Assembly: GCF_900110255.1 (NCBI RefSeq)
Contig: NZ_FODD01000036.1
Coordinates: forward strand, 1-64,000
Origin: Actinacidiphila rubida
GTDB taxonomy: Bacteria; Actinomycetota; Actinomycetes; Streptomycetales; Streptomycetaceae
DNA length: 64,000 nucleotides
Direction: 5' to 3'
This document shows positions 25,894 to 34,344 of this stretch, in pieces. Positions within the stretch are counted from its first letter, which is position 1, and each line of letters starts with the position of its first letter. Position numbers and translations under genes: made by a program. The notes beneath the pieces were generated by a model, which had not been told where the DNA came from, did not search any database, and worked only from the letters and a program-made list of their open reading frames with translations.

Positions 25894-26136
25894 CTAGGCG
25901 GGCTTACCGGCGTCGATCCAGCGCTGCAGCAGGTCCACCTGCGCGGCGGGCCACGGGTCGTCGCAGGGCATCTGCCCGCTGCGCAGGGCCCCGACGATGG
26001 CGTCGGCGTGCTTGACGACGTCCGCGTGGTCGAACAGGTCGAATGCCTTGAGCATGGACTCGCGGTCCTTCGTACGGAACATGGGCCTGATGTCCTGCTC
26101 GAAGCCGATGGGTGTGCCGCGGCCGGGTTGAGTCAT
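25894..26136 (-). CDS. Small protein with an MPCDxxWP motif, function unknown
   Basis: 80 residues; AAGGG lies 6 nt before the ATG at 26136. Visible blocks are FEQDIRPMFRTKDRESM, HADVVKHADAIVGALRSG, and MPCDDPWPAAQVDLLQRWID with a GKPA end. The shape (an xDIRPxFR start and an MPCDxxWPxxxVxLxxRWI end) is like the haem-less relatives of cytochrome-c-type domains found beside oxidoreductases, but there is no CxxCH motif. It appears intact, unlike the two fossils between it and the GMC gene. I cannot assign a function. It could be a small accessory of a redox enzyme. Confidence 0.6.
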   Translation of the reverse strand: MTQPGRGTPIGFEQDIRPMFRTKDRESMLKAFDLFDHADVVKHADAIVGALRSGQMPCDDPWPAAQVDLLQRWIDAGKPA

Positions 26137-26158
26137 GCCATGCCCTTCTCGTCAACAT

Positions 26159-26174
26159 GAGCTCCAGCGAGCTC
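26159..26174. repeat. Duplicated GAGCTC element in the divergent promoter region
   Basis: GAGCTC-CAGC-GAGCTC lies 22 bp upstream of the small gene at 25894-26136 and on the lacI side. Each half is self-complementary. It may be an operator or simply chance. Confidence 0.25.
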
Positions 26175-26396
26175 TTCGAGTGTGTGGTCAGTACGGACGT
26201 GCTGCCACCTCAGAGTTCCCACCGGGTAGGTGAGCCGGCTGTTCGGCGATGTCGTTCGGCACCGGTGATTCCCCGTGTCGGGCGAACACGCATCACGCTG
26301 AGTGTTCACGCGCAATCGCTCCGACCCGGTGTGCCGCGCCTGCCATCATCGACGCAGCCGGGAGCCGGCTCCGGCGGTCCCGCGACGAGGAGGCCC

Positions 26397-27248
26397 GTGA
26401 AGCGACCGACGATGAAGGACGTCGCCCGCGCCGCGGGTGTCAGTCCGATGACCGTCTCCCGCGTGGTGTCCGGCGAGGCGGGGGTGGCACCGGGCACCGC
26501 CGCGCGCGTCGAGCAGGCCGTGCGCAGGCTCGGCTACCAGGGCAACGACAACGCGCGCCATCTACGGCAGAAGGACCCCGGCACCGCCACCATCGGCCTC
26601 GTGGTCGACGACCTCGCGAACCCCTTCTACGCGTTCATGGCCCGCTCGGTCGAGGACGAGGCGCACCGCCGCGGCTACGTGGTGCTGGTCGGCAGCACCA
26701 ACGACGAGCCGCGGCGGGAGCGCGAGGTGATCGCCGCGTTCACCGCGCGGCAGGTCGACGGGCTGATCCTGGTGCCCACCGTCGGCGGGCACGGATTCCT
26801 CAGACAGCCCATGCGGGCGGGCACCCGTGTGGTGTGCGTGGACCGGCCGGCCCGCGGGCTGGCCGTCGACACCGCCCTCGCCCGCCACGGCCTGCGCTCC
26901 CGCACCCAGGCGCGGGCGGCACTGGACGCGCTGCGGGAACTGCCGCAGCCGCCGACCGCGGCGTTCACCAGCAACGACGTGATCACCCTCGGCGTGCTCG
27001 ACGGCGCCGGCGGCCCCGGGCACGTCGCCGTCGTCGGCTTCGACGACTTGCCGCTGGGGGAGCGGCTCGACCCGCCGCTGACCGTGGTCAGCCAGGACCC
27101 GGTGGCTCTCGGCGGCACCGCCGCCACCCTGCTGTTCTCCCGGATCGACGGCGACCGCTCGGCTCCGCGCTCGGTGGTGCTGCTCACCCGGTTCGTCGCG
27201 CGCGGCGCGGGCGGGGCACCCTCCGGGACGCCCGGCCCGCCCGGCTGA
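26397..27248 (+). CDS. LacI-family regulator with a large internal deletion
   Basis: 283 residues from the GTG at 26397 (GAGG 6 nt upstream). The helix-turn-helix is intact: MKDVARAAGVSPMTVSRVVSG (about 6-26), with the hinge-helix region LGYQGNDNARHLR. The sensor domain starts normally (TIGLVVDDLANPFYAFM; GLILVPTVGG; VVCVDRPARGLAVDT). It then jumps at about residue 159/160 straight to ALARHGLRSRTQARAAL and AFTSNDVITLGVLD. Typical LacI proteins have some 60-70 residues between these blocks (the allosteric core and RxxGY region), so this looks like an in-frame deletion near 26874. DNA binding may persist while ligand response is lost. Its target is unknown. Confidence 0.82.
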   Translation: MKRPTMKDVARAAGVSPMTVSRVVSGEAGVAPGTAARVEQAVRRLGYQGNDNARHLRQKDPGTATIGLVVDDLANPFYAFMARSVEDEAHRRGYVVLVGSTNDEPRREREVIAAFTARQVDGLILVPTVGGHGFLRQPMRAGTRVVCVDRPARGLAVDTALARHGLRSRTQARAALDALRELPQPPTAAFTSNDVITLGVLDGAGGPGHVAVVGFDDLPLGERLDPPLTVVSQDPVALGGTAATLLFSRIDGDRSAPRSVVLLTRFVARGAGGAPSGTPGPPG

Positions 27249-27257
27249 AGGGCCCGG

Positions 27258-28091
27258 TCAGGGGATCCAGTTGAAGGTGTCCGGGTCGGGTCCGATGCGC
27301 TCGTCCCGGTTCAGCCCGGTGATCGCCGCCATGTCCTCATCGGTCAGCTCGAAGTCGAACAGCCGGAAGTTCTCGGCGACGCGTGCCGGCGTCACCGACT
27401 TCGGGAAGACGATGTCGCCGCGCTGCAGGTGCCAGCGCAGCGTCACCTGGGCCGGCGAACGCTTCACCCGGTCCGCGATCGCGGTGATCACCGTGTCGTC
27501 CAGCACCTTGCCCTGCGCGATCGGCGACCACGCCTCGGTGGCGATGCCGTTCTCCCGGCCGAACGTCCGCACGGCCTCCTGCGTCAGGTACGGGTGGGCC
27601 TCGACCTGGTTCACCACCGGCACCACGTCGGTCTCCCGGAGCAGCCGCTCCAGATGGGCCGGCTGGAAGTTGGACACGCCGATCGCCTTGCAGCGGCCGG
27701 ACCGGTAGATCTCCTCCATCGCCTTCCACGTCTCGACGAAGTCGCCCACCCCGGGCAGCGGCCAGTGGACCAGGAACAGGTCCAGGTACTCCAGGTCCAG
27801 GTCCTCCAGCGAGCGGGCGAACGCGGCGAGCGCGTCGCCGTACGCGTGGTACCCGTTGTTGAGCTTGCTGGTGACGAAGACCTCCGCGCGCGGCAGCCCG
27901 GACTCCCTGACCGCCTGGCCGACCTCCTTCTCGTTGCCGTACATCTCGGCGGTGTCGATGTGGCGGTACCCGGTCTCCAGGGCGACCCGCACCGCTTCCC
28001 TGGTGTTCTCGGGCTCGATCTGGAACACCCCGAAGCCGAGCTGCGGGATGGAGACGCCGTTGTTGAGGGTGACGGTGGGAACTGAGGTCAT
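27258..28091 (-). CDS. Aldo-keto reductase (2,5-diketo-D-gluconate reductase-like, AKR5 type)
   Basis: 277 residues from the ATG at 28091 (AAGGAA 9 nt upstream). The full catalytic tetrad is visible: Asp and Tyr in HIDTAEMYGNE, Lys in VFVTSKLNN, and His in LFLVHWPLP. The motifs GVSNFQPAHL and VVNQVEAHPYL follow, with the NADPH-binding KSVTPARVAENF near the end. This is the common bacterial aldehyde and keto-sugar reductase type with broad substrate range. It converges on the lacI gene with a 9-bp gap and is upstream-divergent from the PP2C phosphatase gene. Confidence 0.88.
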   Translation of the reverse strand: MTSVPTVTLNNGVSIPQLGFGVFQIEPENTREAVRVALETGYRHIDTAEMYGNEKEVGQAVRESGLPRAEVFVTSKLNNGYHAYGDALAAFARSLEDLDLEYLDLFLVHWPLPGVGDFVETWKAMEEIYRSGRCKAIGVSNFQPAHLERLLRETDVVPVVNQVEAHPYLTQEAVRTFGRENGIATEAWSPIAQGKVLDDTVITAIADRVKRSPAQVTLRWHLQRGDIVFPKSVTPARVAENFRLFDFELTDEDMAAITGLNRDERIGPDPDTFNWIP

Positions 28092-28227
28092 GACCGCGAC
28101 TTCCTTGCTCGGGTCCCCCCTGCGCCTGGCTCTGTGGCCACCGTAAGCCCGGTGTGCCGGACCGGCCCGTCGGCCCGCCGGGCCCCTCCACCGCGCCCGC
28201 GGCGCCCCGGCGAGCGATGATCGGAGG

Positions 28228-30321
28228 ATGACGCGGACCCGCGGCGACCTGGCTGTGCCGCAGCTCGAGCCCGAGGTGTTCGACGACGCCATCGTGGCCG
28301 TCGCGCTCACCTCCGGTGCGGAGCACCGGCTCGTCTACTACAACGACGCCTTCCGCGACCTGTTCGGCCCGCGCGAGCTGGGCGCCCGCGCCGCCGACGC
28401 CTTCACCGAGGAGAAGGCCGCCCGGTACGTGCAGATGCTCGACGAGGTCTTCCACGACCGCAGAGGCCGTCAGGTCACCGGTCCGCGCACCACCGAGGGG
28501 ATCTTCCCCGGCGCGCCCGGCCGGCGGCACTTCATCTACAGCTGCTCGCCCGTCGTCTCGCGGTTCGGCCCCGGCGTCCTCACCGTCTGCGTCGACACCA
28601 CCGCGCAGGTCGACGCCGTCGAGCGGGCCGAGCAGCTGTCGCAGGACCGGCAGGAGGCGCTGCACCGGTACGAGGCGCTGATGGGGGCCGTCACCCAGAC
28701 GGTCTGGCTGATGAAGCCCGACGGGGCGATCAGCGAGCTGGTCGGCGACTTCGAGGACTTCACCGGCGAGGAGTGGCGCCCGGTGATCGACGAGGAGTGG
28801 CTGTCCTATGTCCACCCGCACGACCGGGGACACCTGCTGCGGGAGTGGCAGCAGGCGGCCGAGGGCGACCCGTCGATGTTCGTCTGCACCTTCCGGCTGC
28901 GCATCCCCTCGGGCGAGTACCGGCACGTGCAGTCCCGCGCGGTGCCGATCGTGCGCGACGGCGTGATCGTCGAGTGGATCGGTGCCACCGCCGACATCGA
29001 GGACCAGTGGCGCAACCGGCTGCGCGAGCGGCTGCTCGCCCGGGTCGCCACCGTGACCGCGGCCGCCGACGTGCCGCAGGCGTTCGGGGCGGTGGCCGCC
29101 GCGGTCGTGCCGGAGCTGACCGACGCCTGCGCCGTCTTCCTGCTGCCGACGCCCGGGGTGATCAGCGAGGGGGAGACGGTCACCGCGGTCCGCGTGGCGA
29201 CCACCGCCCGGCCCGGTCTGCCCGAGCTGCCGCCGCTGCGCAACGAGAGCTACGCCGTCGGGCCGGTGGCCCGGCACGTCATCGACAGCCGCCGGCCCAA
29301 GCTGCTGGTCTTCCCGGCCGGCGACCCGCCGGCCGGGATCCTGCCCGAGGTGTCGCTGGAGTGGCTGCGTGCGGCCCGTGCCACCAGCCTGACGCTGGTG
29401 CCGATCGTCATCGACTCCGCCGTCGTGGCCTTCGCCTGCGCCGCGGGATGCGCCGACAGCCCGCCGCCGGGCTCCGGCGACCTGGCCCTGCTCGGCGAGG
29501 TGCTGCACGAGGTGCGCGAGCCGCTGCGGCAGGCGCTGGAGCTGCAGCGCACCCGGCACACCGCGCTCACCCTGCAACGGGCCCTGCTCACCCCGACGCC
29601 GCAGGTGCCCGGCGCGGAGCTGGCCGCCCACTACCAGCCGGCCAGCAAGGACGCGGAGATCGGCGGCGACTGGTACGACGCGCTGCTGCTCCCCGACGGC
29701 TCGGTCACCCTCACCATCGGCGACATCGCCGGGCACGACCTGGACGCGGCCACCTCGATGAGCCAGCTGCGCAGCATGCTGCGGGTCATCGCCTACGACC
29801 AGTCGCGGCCGCACACCCCCGCCGAGAGCCTGGCCCAGCTGGACCGGGTGGTCGACGGCCTGGACATCGCGCCGCTGGTCACCGCCGTGCACATGAGCCT
29901 GACGCCCTCGCCGGGCGGTGGCTGGCACGCCGCCTGGTCGAACGCCGGCCATCCGCCGCCGCTGCTGTTGCCCGCCGTGGGCGCCCCACGCTTCCTGGAG
30001 GGCTCGGGTCCCGACCTGCCGCTGTGCGTGGCGCCGGCCGAGTCGCGCGTGACCTGCCATCACGACCTGGCGCCCGGCGACACGCTGCTGCTCTACACGG
30101 ACGGCCTGATCGAGGTCCCCGGCACCGACCTGGCCGACGGCATGGCCGACCTCGCCGAGGCGGCCGCGGCCGCCGCCCTGCGCGGCCTGTCGCTGGCCGA
30201 CCTCTGCGCGTTGCTGCTGGCCGGGGTCCTTGAGCGGCGGGACGACGCCGCGGTGATCGGCTTCCGGCCGGTCCCGAGGGCACCGGAGGTGTCCGAGGCA
30301 CGGATCGCCCGCCTGCTGTGA
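28228..30321 (+). CDS. PAS-PAS-GAF-PP2C (RsbU/SpoIIE-type) serine phosphatase
   Basis: 697 residues, soluble. Domains in order: a PAS-like domain (about 13-130; LVYYNDAFRDLFGP) and a PAS_3-type domain (about 155-265; YVHPHDRGHLLREW, FRLRIPSGEYRHVQSRAVPI). A GAF-like domain (about 270-435) and a PP2C/SpoIIE phosphatase domain (about 455-690) follow; the latter has IGGDWYDALLLPDG, IGDIAGHDLDAA, SNAGHPPPLLL and LLLYTDGLIE. The metal-binding Asp residues are present. Such proteins dephosphorylate anti-anti-sigma factors. No anti-sigma or STAS gene adjoins, so the partner lies elsewhere. GGAGG overlaps the ATG almost directly, so the start is not certain. Confidence 0.9.
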   Translation: MTRTRGDLAVPQLEPEVFDDAIVAVALTSGAEHRLVYYNDAFRDLFGPRELGARAADAFTEEKAARYVQMLDEVFHDRRGRQVTGPRTTEGIFPGAPGRRHFIYSCSPVVSRFGPGVLTVCVDTTAQVDAVERAEQLSQDRQEALHRYEALMGAVTQTVWLMKPDGAISELVGDFEDFTGEEWRPVIDEEWLSYVHPHDRGHLLREWQQAAEGDPSMFVCTFRLRIPSGEYRHVQSRAVPIVRDGVIVEWIGATADIEDQWRNRLRERLLARVATVTAAADVPQAFGAVAAAVVPELTDACAVFLLPTPGVISEGETVTAVRVATTARPGLPELPPLRNESYAVGPVARHVIDSRRPKLLVFPAGDPPAGILPEVSLEWLRAARATSLTLVPIVIDSAVVAFACAAGCADSPPPGSGDLALLGEVLHEVREPLRQALELQRTRHTALTLQRALLTPTPQVPGAELAAHYQPASKDAEIGGDWYDALLLPDGSVTLTIGDIAGHDLDAATSMSQLRSMLRVIAYDQSRPHTPAESLAQLDRVVDGLDIAPLVTAVHMSLTPSPGGGWHAAWSNAGHPPPLLLPAVGAPRFLEGSGPDLPLCVAPAESRVTCHHDLAPGDTLLLYTDGLIEVPGTDLADGMADLAEAAAAAALRGLSLADLCALLLAGVLERRDDAAVIGFRPVPRAPEVSEARIARLL

Positions 30322-30381
30322 CGCGAAGGCCCGAGCCGGGGCCGGCGCACGTGGAGGAGGCCGCCGGCTCCGGGGCGGGCG

Positions 30382-30996
30382 TCAGGCGCGGCCCAGCATC
30401 ACCAGGCCGAGCGCCACCATCGTGCAGGCGATGCACGCGTCCAGCACCTGCCAGGCCGCGGGCCGGGAGAACGGCCGGCGCAGCAGCCGCGCGCCGAAGC
30501 CGAGGCCGCTGAACCACAGCACGCTCCCGGCCGCGGCACCCACCCCGAACGGCCACCGCCCGGCGCCGTAGCCGTTCGCCACGGAGCCGAGCAGCAGCAG
30601 CGTGTCGAGGTAGACGTGCGGGTTCAGCCAGGTCATCGCGAGGCAGGTGAGCACCGCGCCGCGCAGCGAACTGCCCACCGCCGCGCCGTCGGCCGTCATG
30701 GACGACGGGTGCAGGGCCCGGCGGGCCGCCAGCAGCCCGTAGCCGATGAGGAACGCCCCACCCGCCCAGGAGATGACCGTCACCGCGGACGGCCAGCGGC
30801 CGACGACCGTACCGATCCCGCCGATGCCCAGCGCGATGAGCAACGCGTCCGACGCGGCGCAGATCGCCACCACCGCGGGCACGTGTTCGCGCCGGATGCC
30901 CTGGCGGAGCACGAAGGCGTTCTGGGCCCCGATGGCGACGATGAGCGACAGTCCGGTGCCGAGCCCGGCCAGGGCCGCGATGAAAGCCTCACGCAT
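30382..30996 (-). CDS. lysE: LysE/ArgO-type amino acid exporter
   Basis: 204 residues with about six hydrophobic segments. Family markers are GLSLIVAIGAQNAFVLRQGIRR near the N-terminus (given in part) and TWLNPHVYLDTLLLLG in the middle. It exports basic amino acids (Lys, Arg) in characterised homologues. The gene is divergent from a LysR-type regulator that matches the LysG/ArgP activators of this exporter, so induction by excess Lys/Arg is likely. The 147-bp intergenic stretch is notably AT-richer. Confidence 0.88.
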   Translation of the reverse strand: MREAFIAALAGLGTGLSLIVAIGAQNAFVLRQGIRREHVPAVVAICAASDALLIALGIGGIGTVVGRWPSAVTVISWAGGAFLIGYGLLAARRALHPSSMTADGAAVGSSLRGAVLTCLAMTWLNPHVYLDTLLLLGSVANGYGAGRWPFGVGAAAGSVLWFSGLGFGARLLRRPFSRPAAWQVLDACIACTMVALGLVMLGRA

Positions 30997-31143
30997 GCCT
31001 CGAGGCTAGAAGCCGGGCGAACATCAGACCAGCTAATGATTCTTACGCGACATCAGCAGAGCTTAAGATGGCGTCAAGACGCGTCGGCGTCCTGGCGGCG
31101 CGAGCAGGGGCCGTGAACAGGGGCTGTGACCGAGGGGGCCGTC

Positions 31144-32139
31144 ATGCTCGACCTGCCGCTGGACCAGGTGCGGACGCTGCTCGCCGCCGTCGACGAGGGG
31201 ACCTTCGAGGCCGCGGCCGAGGCCCTGCACCTCACGCCGTCCGCGGTCAGCCAGCGCATCAAGGGGCTGGAACAGCGCACCGGACGCGTCCTGCTGCTGC
31301 GTACCAAGCCCGTCAGGCCCACGCCGTCGGGCGAGATCGTGGTCCGGTTCGGCCGCCAGCTGGCCCGCCTGGAGCGGGACGCCGGTGCGGAGTTGGGGCT
31401 CGGCGCGGCGGCGGGACCCACGGCGCTGCCGATCGCGGTCAACGCCGACTCGCTGTCCACCTGGTTCCTGCCCGCGCTCGCCGAGGTCGCCGACGGCCAC
31501 GACGTCACCTTCGACCTGCACCGCGAGGACCAGGACCACACGACGGTGCTGCTGCGGCAGGGGCTCGTCATGGCCGCGGTGACCTCCTCGCCGGAAGCCG
31601 TGCAGGGCTGCTCGGTGCGGCGCCTGGGGACGATGCGCTACCGGGCGATGGCCGCGCCGGCCTTCGCCGGGCGCCATCTGCCGGCAGGCGCGCCGGCCCG
31701 GACCCTGGCCGCCGCCCCGGTCGTGGTGTTCGACCGCAAGGACGACCTCCAGGACCGCTTCCTGCGCGCGCTCGCGGGGCCGGGCGCGGCGCGCGGCGGC
31801 ACACAGGACCGGGCGCCCGCCGACGGCACGCCCAGCACGCCCGGTGCGCCCGGTACATCCGGCACCCGTCAGCGCGGGGCCGGGGGACGGACCCGGCACC
31901 ACGTCCCGTCCTCCGAGGCGTTCGTGGAGGCCGTCGCCGCCGGCCTGGGCTGGGGCATGATCCCGGACGTCCAGTCCGGGCCGCACCGGGAGGCCGGCAC
32001 CCTCGTCGACCTCCCGTACGGCCGTCCCGTCGACGTGCCCCTGTACTGGCAGCAGTGGAAACTCGACTCGCCCGCGCTCGGCGCCGTGGCCGACGCGGTG
32101 GCCCGCGCCGCCGCGCGCGCCCTCCACCCGCCGCGCTGA
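31144..32139 (+). CDS. LysR-type activator of lysE (LysG/ArgP-like) with a low-complexity insertion
   Basis: 331 residues from the ATG at 31144 (GAGGGG 6 nt upstream). The DNA-binding domain is LDQVRTLLAAVDEGTFEAAAEALHLTPSAVSQRIKGLEQ (in part), the ArgP/LysG form. The effector domain includes VNADSLSTWFLPAL and, near the end, FVEAVAAGLGWGMIPDVQ. Between about residues 212 and 250 there is a Gly/Pro/Thr/Arg-rich stretch (from GPGAARGG to GGRTRHH) that LysG proteins lack, placed just before the last effector subdomain. It controls the divergent lysE by analogy with Corynebacterium LysG. Confidence 0.85.
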   Translation: MLDLPLDQVRTLLAAVDEGTFEAAAEALHLTPSAVSQRIKGLEQRTGRVLLLRTKPVRPTPSGEIVVRFGRQLARLERDAGAELGLGAAAGPTALPIAVNADSLSTWFLPALAEVADGHDVTFDLHREDQDHTTVLLRQGLVMAAVTSSPEAVQGCSVRRLGTMRYRAMAAPAFAGRHLPAGAPARTLAAAPVVVFDRKDDLQDRFLRALAGPGAARGGTQDRAPADGTPSTPGAPGTSGTRQRGAGGRTRHHVPSSEAFVEAVAAGLGWGMIPDVQSGPHREAGTLVDLPYGRPVDVPLYWQQWKLDSPALGAVADAVARAAARALHPPR

Positions 32140-32145
32140 CGGCGG

Positions 32146-32182
32146 CGGCGCCCGGGCCGGTCACCGCCCGGACCGGGCGCCG
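32146..32182. terminator. Hairpin terminator after lysR-type gene
   Basis: Perfect 10-bp arms CGGCGCCCGG and CCGGGCGCCG separated by 17 nt, in the gap between convergent genes ending at 32139 and 32208. Confidence 0.5.
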
Positions 32183-32207
32183 ACCGCCGCGCGGCTGATG
32201 CGGACGG

Positions 32208-32759
32208 TCAGCCCAGCGTCTTCGCCCAGTCTCCGATGGTGGTGACGTCGGCCTGGCGGGGGAAGAGCCGCTCGGTGAGGAACCGGTGCGTCTCGGGATC
32301 CGGGTCGAAGCACGCGTCGGACAGGACCGTCAGGCGGTAGTCGAGGTCGGCCGCCTGCCGGACGGTGGACAGCACCACGCCGCTGGTGGAGATTCCGGAC
32401 AGCACCAGGTGGTCGATGCCGGCGGCCCGCAGCAGCATCTCCAGGTCGCTGCCCGCGAACGCGCTGACCCGCTTCTTGACGACGACCGTCTCGCCGTCGC
32501 GCGGCGCGACCGCCGGGTCGATGGCCGCACCCGGGTCGCCGGGCCCGAACGCGCCGGGCGGCAGGGCGCCGAACGACCGGTTGGCCGGATTGATCTCGGG
32601 GTGCCCGGCGCGGAAGCCGACCACCACGTGCATCACGGGGACCCCCGCGTCGCGGGCCGCGGCGACCGCTCGTGCCATCCGCGGCACCAGCTCGGGGTCG
32701 GAGACGCGGCCGACGATGTTCTGCTGGACGTCCATCAGGAGGAGAGCGGACTTGGGCAT
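32208..32759 (-). CDS. Isochorismatase-fold hydrolase lacking the catalytic Cys
   Basis: 183 residues. The fold is shown by ALLLMDVQQNIVGRV (catalytic Asp in MDVQ), VVVKKRVSAFAGSDLE (catalytic Lys), and LVLSGISTSGVVLSTVRQAAD. In cysteine hydrolases of this family (nicotinamidase, N-carbamoylsarcosine amidase) the last block carries the nucleophilic Cys. Here that position is Gly/Val, as in true isochorismatases, so a Cys-based amidase reaction is unlikely. It lies 94 bp before the stop of the MFS gene's strand partner, on the same strand as marR-MFS, and could belong to that transcript. The substrate is unknown. Confidence 0.8.
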   Translation of the reverse strand: MPKSALLLMDVQQNIVGRVSDPELVPRMARAVAAARDAGVPVMHVVVGFRAGHPEINPANRSFGALPPGAFGPGDPGAAIDPAVAPRDGETVVVKKRVSAFAGSDLEMLLRAAGIDHLVLSGISTSGVVLSTVRQAADLDYRLTVLSDACFDPDPETHRFLTERLFPRQADVTTIGDWAKTLG

Positions 32760-32853
32760 GGTGCGTGAACCTCGCGGGATCGGTGGGGAGTTCCGCGGCG
32801 CCCGGCGGGTGCCGCGGCGGTGGTGGGAGCGGTCACGGGACGGCACGGCGCGC

Positions 32854-34344
32854 TCACCGCGCGCCCCGGCCGTCGTCCCCGGCCGCCGGCGCGCTGCCGC
32901 CGGGCGGCGATGCGGGCTCGAGGCGGCCGAGTGAACGGTCCGCGACGGTGACGGCCAGGTACAGCACGGCGACGGCGAGCAGGAACCACGCGAGGTGGTG
33001 CAGCCCGACGGTGTCCGCGCGCTGCCCGAAGACGACGCCGCTCGCGGCGGACGCGACGATCGCGCCGAGGTAGCCGAACGTGCGCAGCAGTCCCGCGGAC
33101 GAGCCCATGCGCTCCGGATCGGCCTGGTGGAACACGGCGTTCTGCAGGGCGAGGCTGTTGAGGCCCTGCGGCACGCCGAAGACGACCGCCACGCCCGCGA
33201 GCAGCCACACGCTGGTCCCGGAGTGCAGGATCAGCAGCAGGGCGCAGGCCACGACCTGGCCCCCGGCCCCGACCAGGAACTTGGCGCGCAGGCCGCGCCG
33301 CCGCCCGGTGACGGAGGAGACGACGATCGCCGTGGCGAACAGCGGGAGCTGGGCGAGGCCCGCCTGCGAGGCGGACAGGCCGCGTCCCTCCTCCATCCAC
33401 TGGGTGTAGCCGTACAGGAAGGCGTACGAGACCACGTACGCCAGCAGGGCCCGCGCGTACGTGGTGAGCAGCGGGCGGTTGCCGCCGAGCACCCGCACGT
33501 CGATGAACGGTTCCGGCGCGCGCAGTTCGCGCCACACGAAGGCGCCGCCGACCGCGGCGACCGGCGCCAGCAGCCAGGCGTGCCCGGCGTCGGGGTTCAT
33601 CAGGAACAGCAGCAGGCTGACCAGCGGCACCGCGAACAGCACCATGCCGGGCAGGTCGAGGCGGGCCGCGCGTCGCGGACCGTCCGCTGACGCCGCCGGC
33701 GGGGGCGGCGCCGTCCTGGGCAGGCGGGTGGCGCCGAGCACCAGTCCGGCCGCTGCGAGGGGGATGTTGACGGCCAGGGTCGCGCGCCAGCCGCCCAGGC
33801 CGATGAGCAGACCGCCGAGGCTCGGGCCGACCACGGCGATGGTCTGCGTCGCGACCGCGAGCCCGGCCAGCACCCCGGCCGGGCTCTGCTGCCCGGTGCG
33901 CCTGGCCTCGCTGCGGATCAGGTACATCGCGGCCGGGTAGCCGGCGCAGGTGCCGAAGCCGAGCAGCACGCGTGCGGCGATGAGGACGCCGAGGCCGGGC
34001 GCGAGCGAGCCGACGACGCCGGCGATGCCGGTGAGCGCCGTCCCGGCCAGGAACAGGCGGCGCGGCCCGAAGAGGTCGATCAGCCGTCCGACGACGGGCT
34101 GGCCGATCGCCGTGGCGAGGTAGAGCGCCGAGATCAGCCAGGCGGTGCGGGAGGGCGGTGCCCCGAAGGCCGCGCCGATCGGCACCAACGACACCGAGAT
34201 GATGGAGGAGTTGACCGGGTTGAGGATCGACCCGAGCATCATGGGGGCCAGCAGCCGCCGGTCGAAGGCCCCGTTCGCGGGCCCGCCGCGGCCGCCGCCG
34301 GTCAGGCGTGCGAGGCGGGCCAGGCGTATCGGCCTGGTGCTCAC
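32854..34344 (-). CDS. MFS multidrug transporter (about 14 membrane segments)
   Basis: 496 residues from the GTG at 34344, which overlaps the marR stop (GTGA). Hydrophobic segments cover the protein. Motifs include LISALYLATAIGQPVVGRLIDLFGPRRLFLAG (motif A region, in part) and LLGFGTCAGYPAAMYLIRSE. VGPSLGGLLIGLGGWRATLAVNIPLA, in part, corresponds to drug antiporter motif C. The length and layout fit the DHA2-type drug efflux group. The coupled marR upstream and an operator-like palindrome suggest inducible efflux of a toxic compound. The substrate is unknown. Confidence 0.87.
   Translation of the reverse strand: MSTRPIRLARLARLTGGGRGGPANGAFDRRLLAPMMLGSILNPVNSSIISVSLVPIGAAFGAPPSRTAWLISALYLATAIGQPVVGRLIDLFGPRRLFLAGTALTGIAGVVGSLAPGLGVLIAARVLLGFGTCAGYPAAMYLIRSEARRTGQQSPAGVLAGLAVATQTIAVVGPSLGGLLIGLGGWRATLAVNIPLAAAGLVLGATRLPRTAPPPPAASADGPRRAARLDLPGMVLFAVPLVSLLLFLMNPDAGHAWLLAPVAAVGGAFVWRELRAPEPFIDVRVLGGNRPLLTTYARALLAYVVSYAFLYGYTQWMEEGRGLSASQAGLAQLPLFATAIVVSSVTGRRRGLRAKFLVGAGGQVVACALLLILHSGTSVWLLAGVAVVFGVPQGLNSLALQNAVFHQADPERMGSSAGLLRTFGYLGAIVASAASGVVFGQRADTVGLHHLAWFLLAVAVLYLAVTVADRSLGRLEPASPPGGSAPAAGDDGRGAR

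Noticed and set aside
30322-30381. Possible hairpin between the PP2C and lysE genes
   Set aside because: Only a 7-bp stem (GAGCCGG/CCGGCTC) with a long loop is found, not enough to call a terminator.
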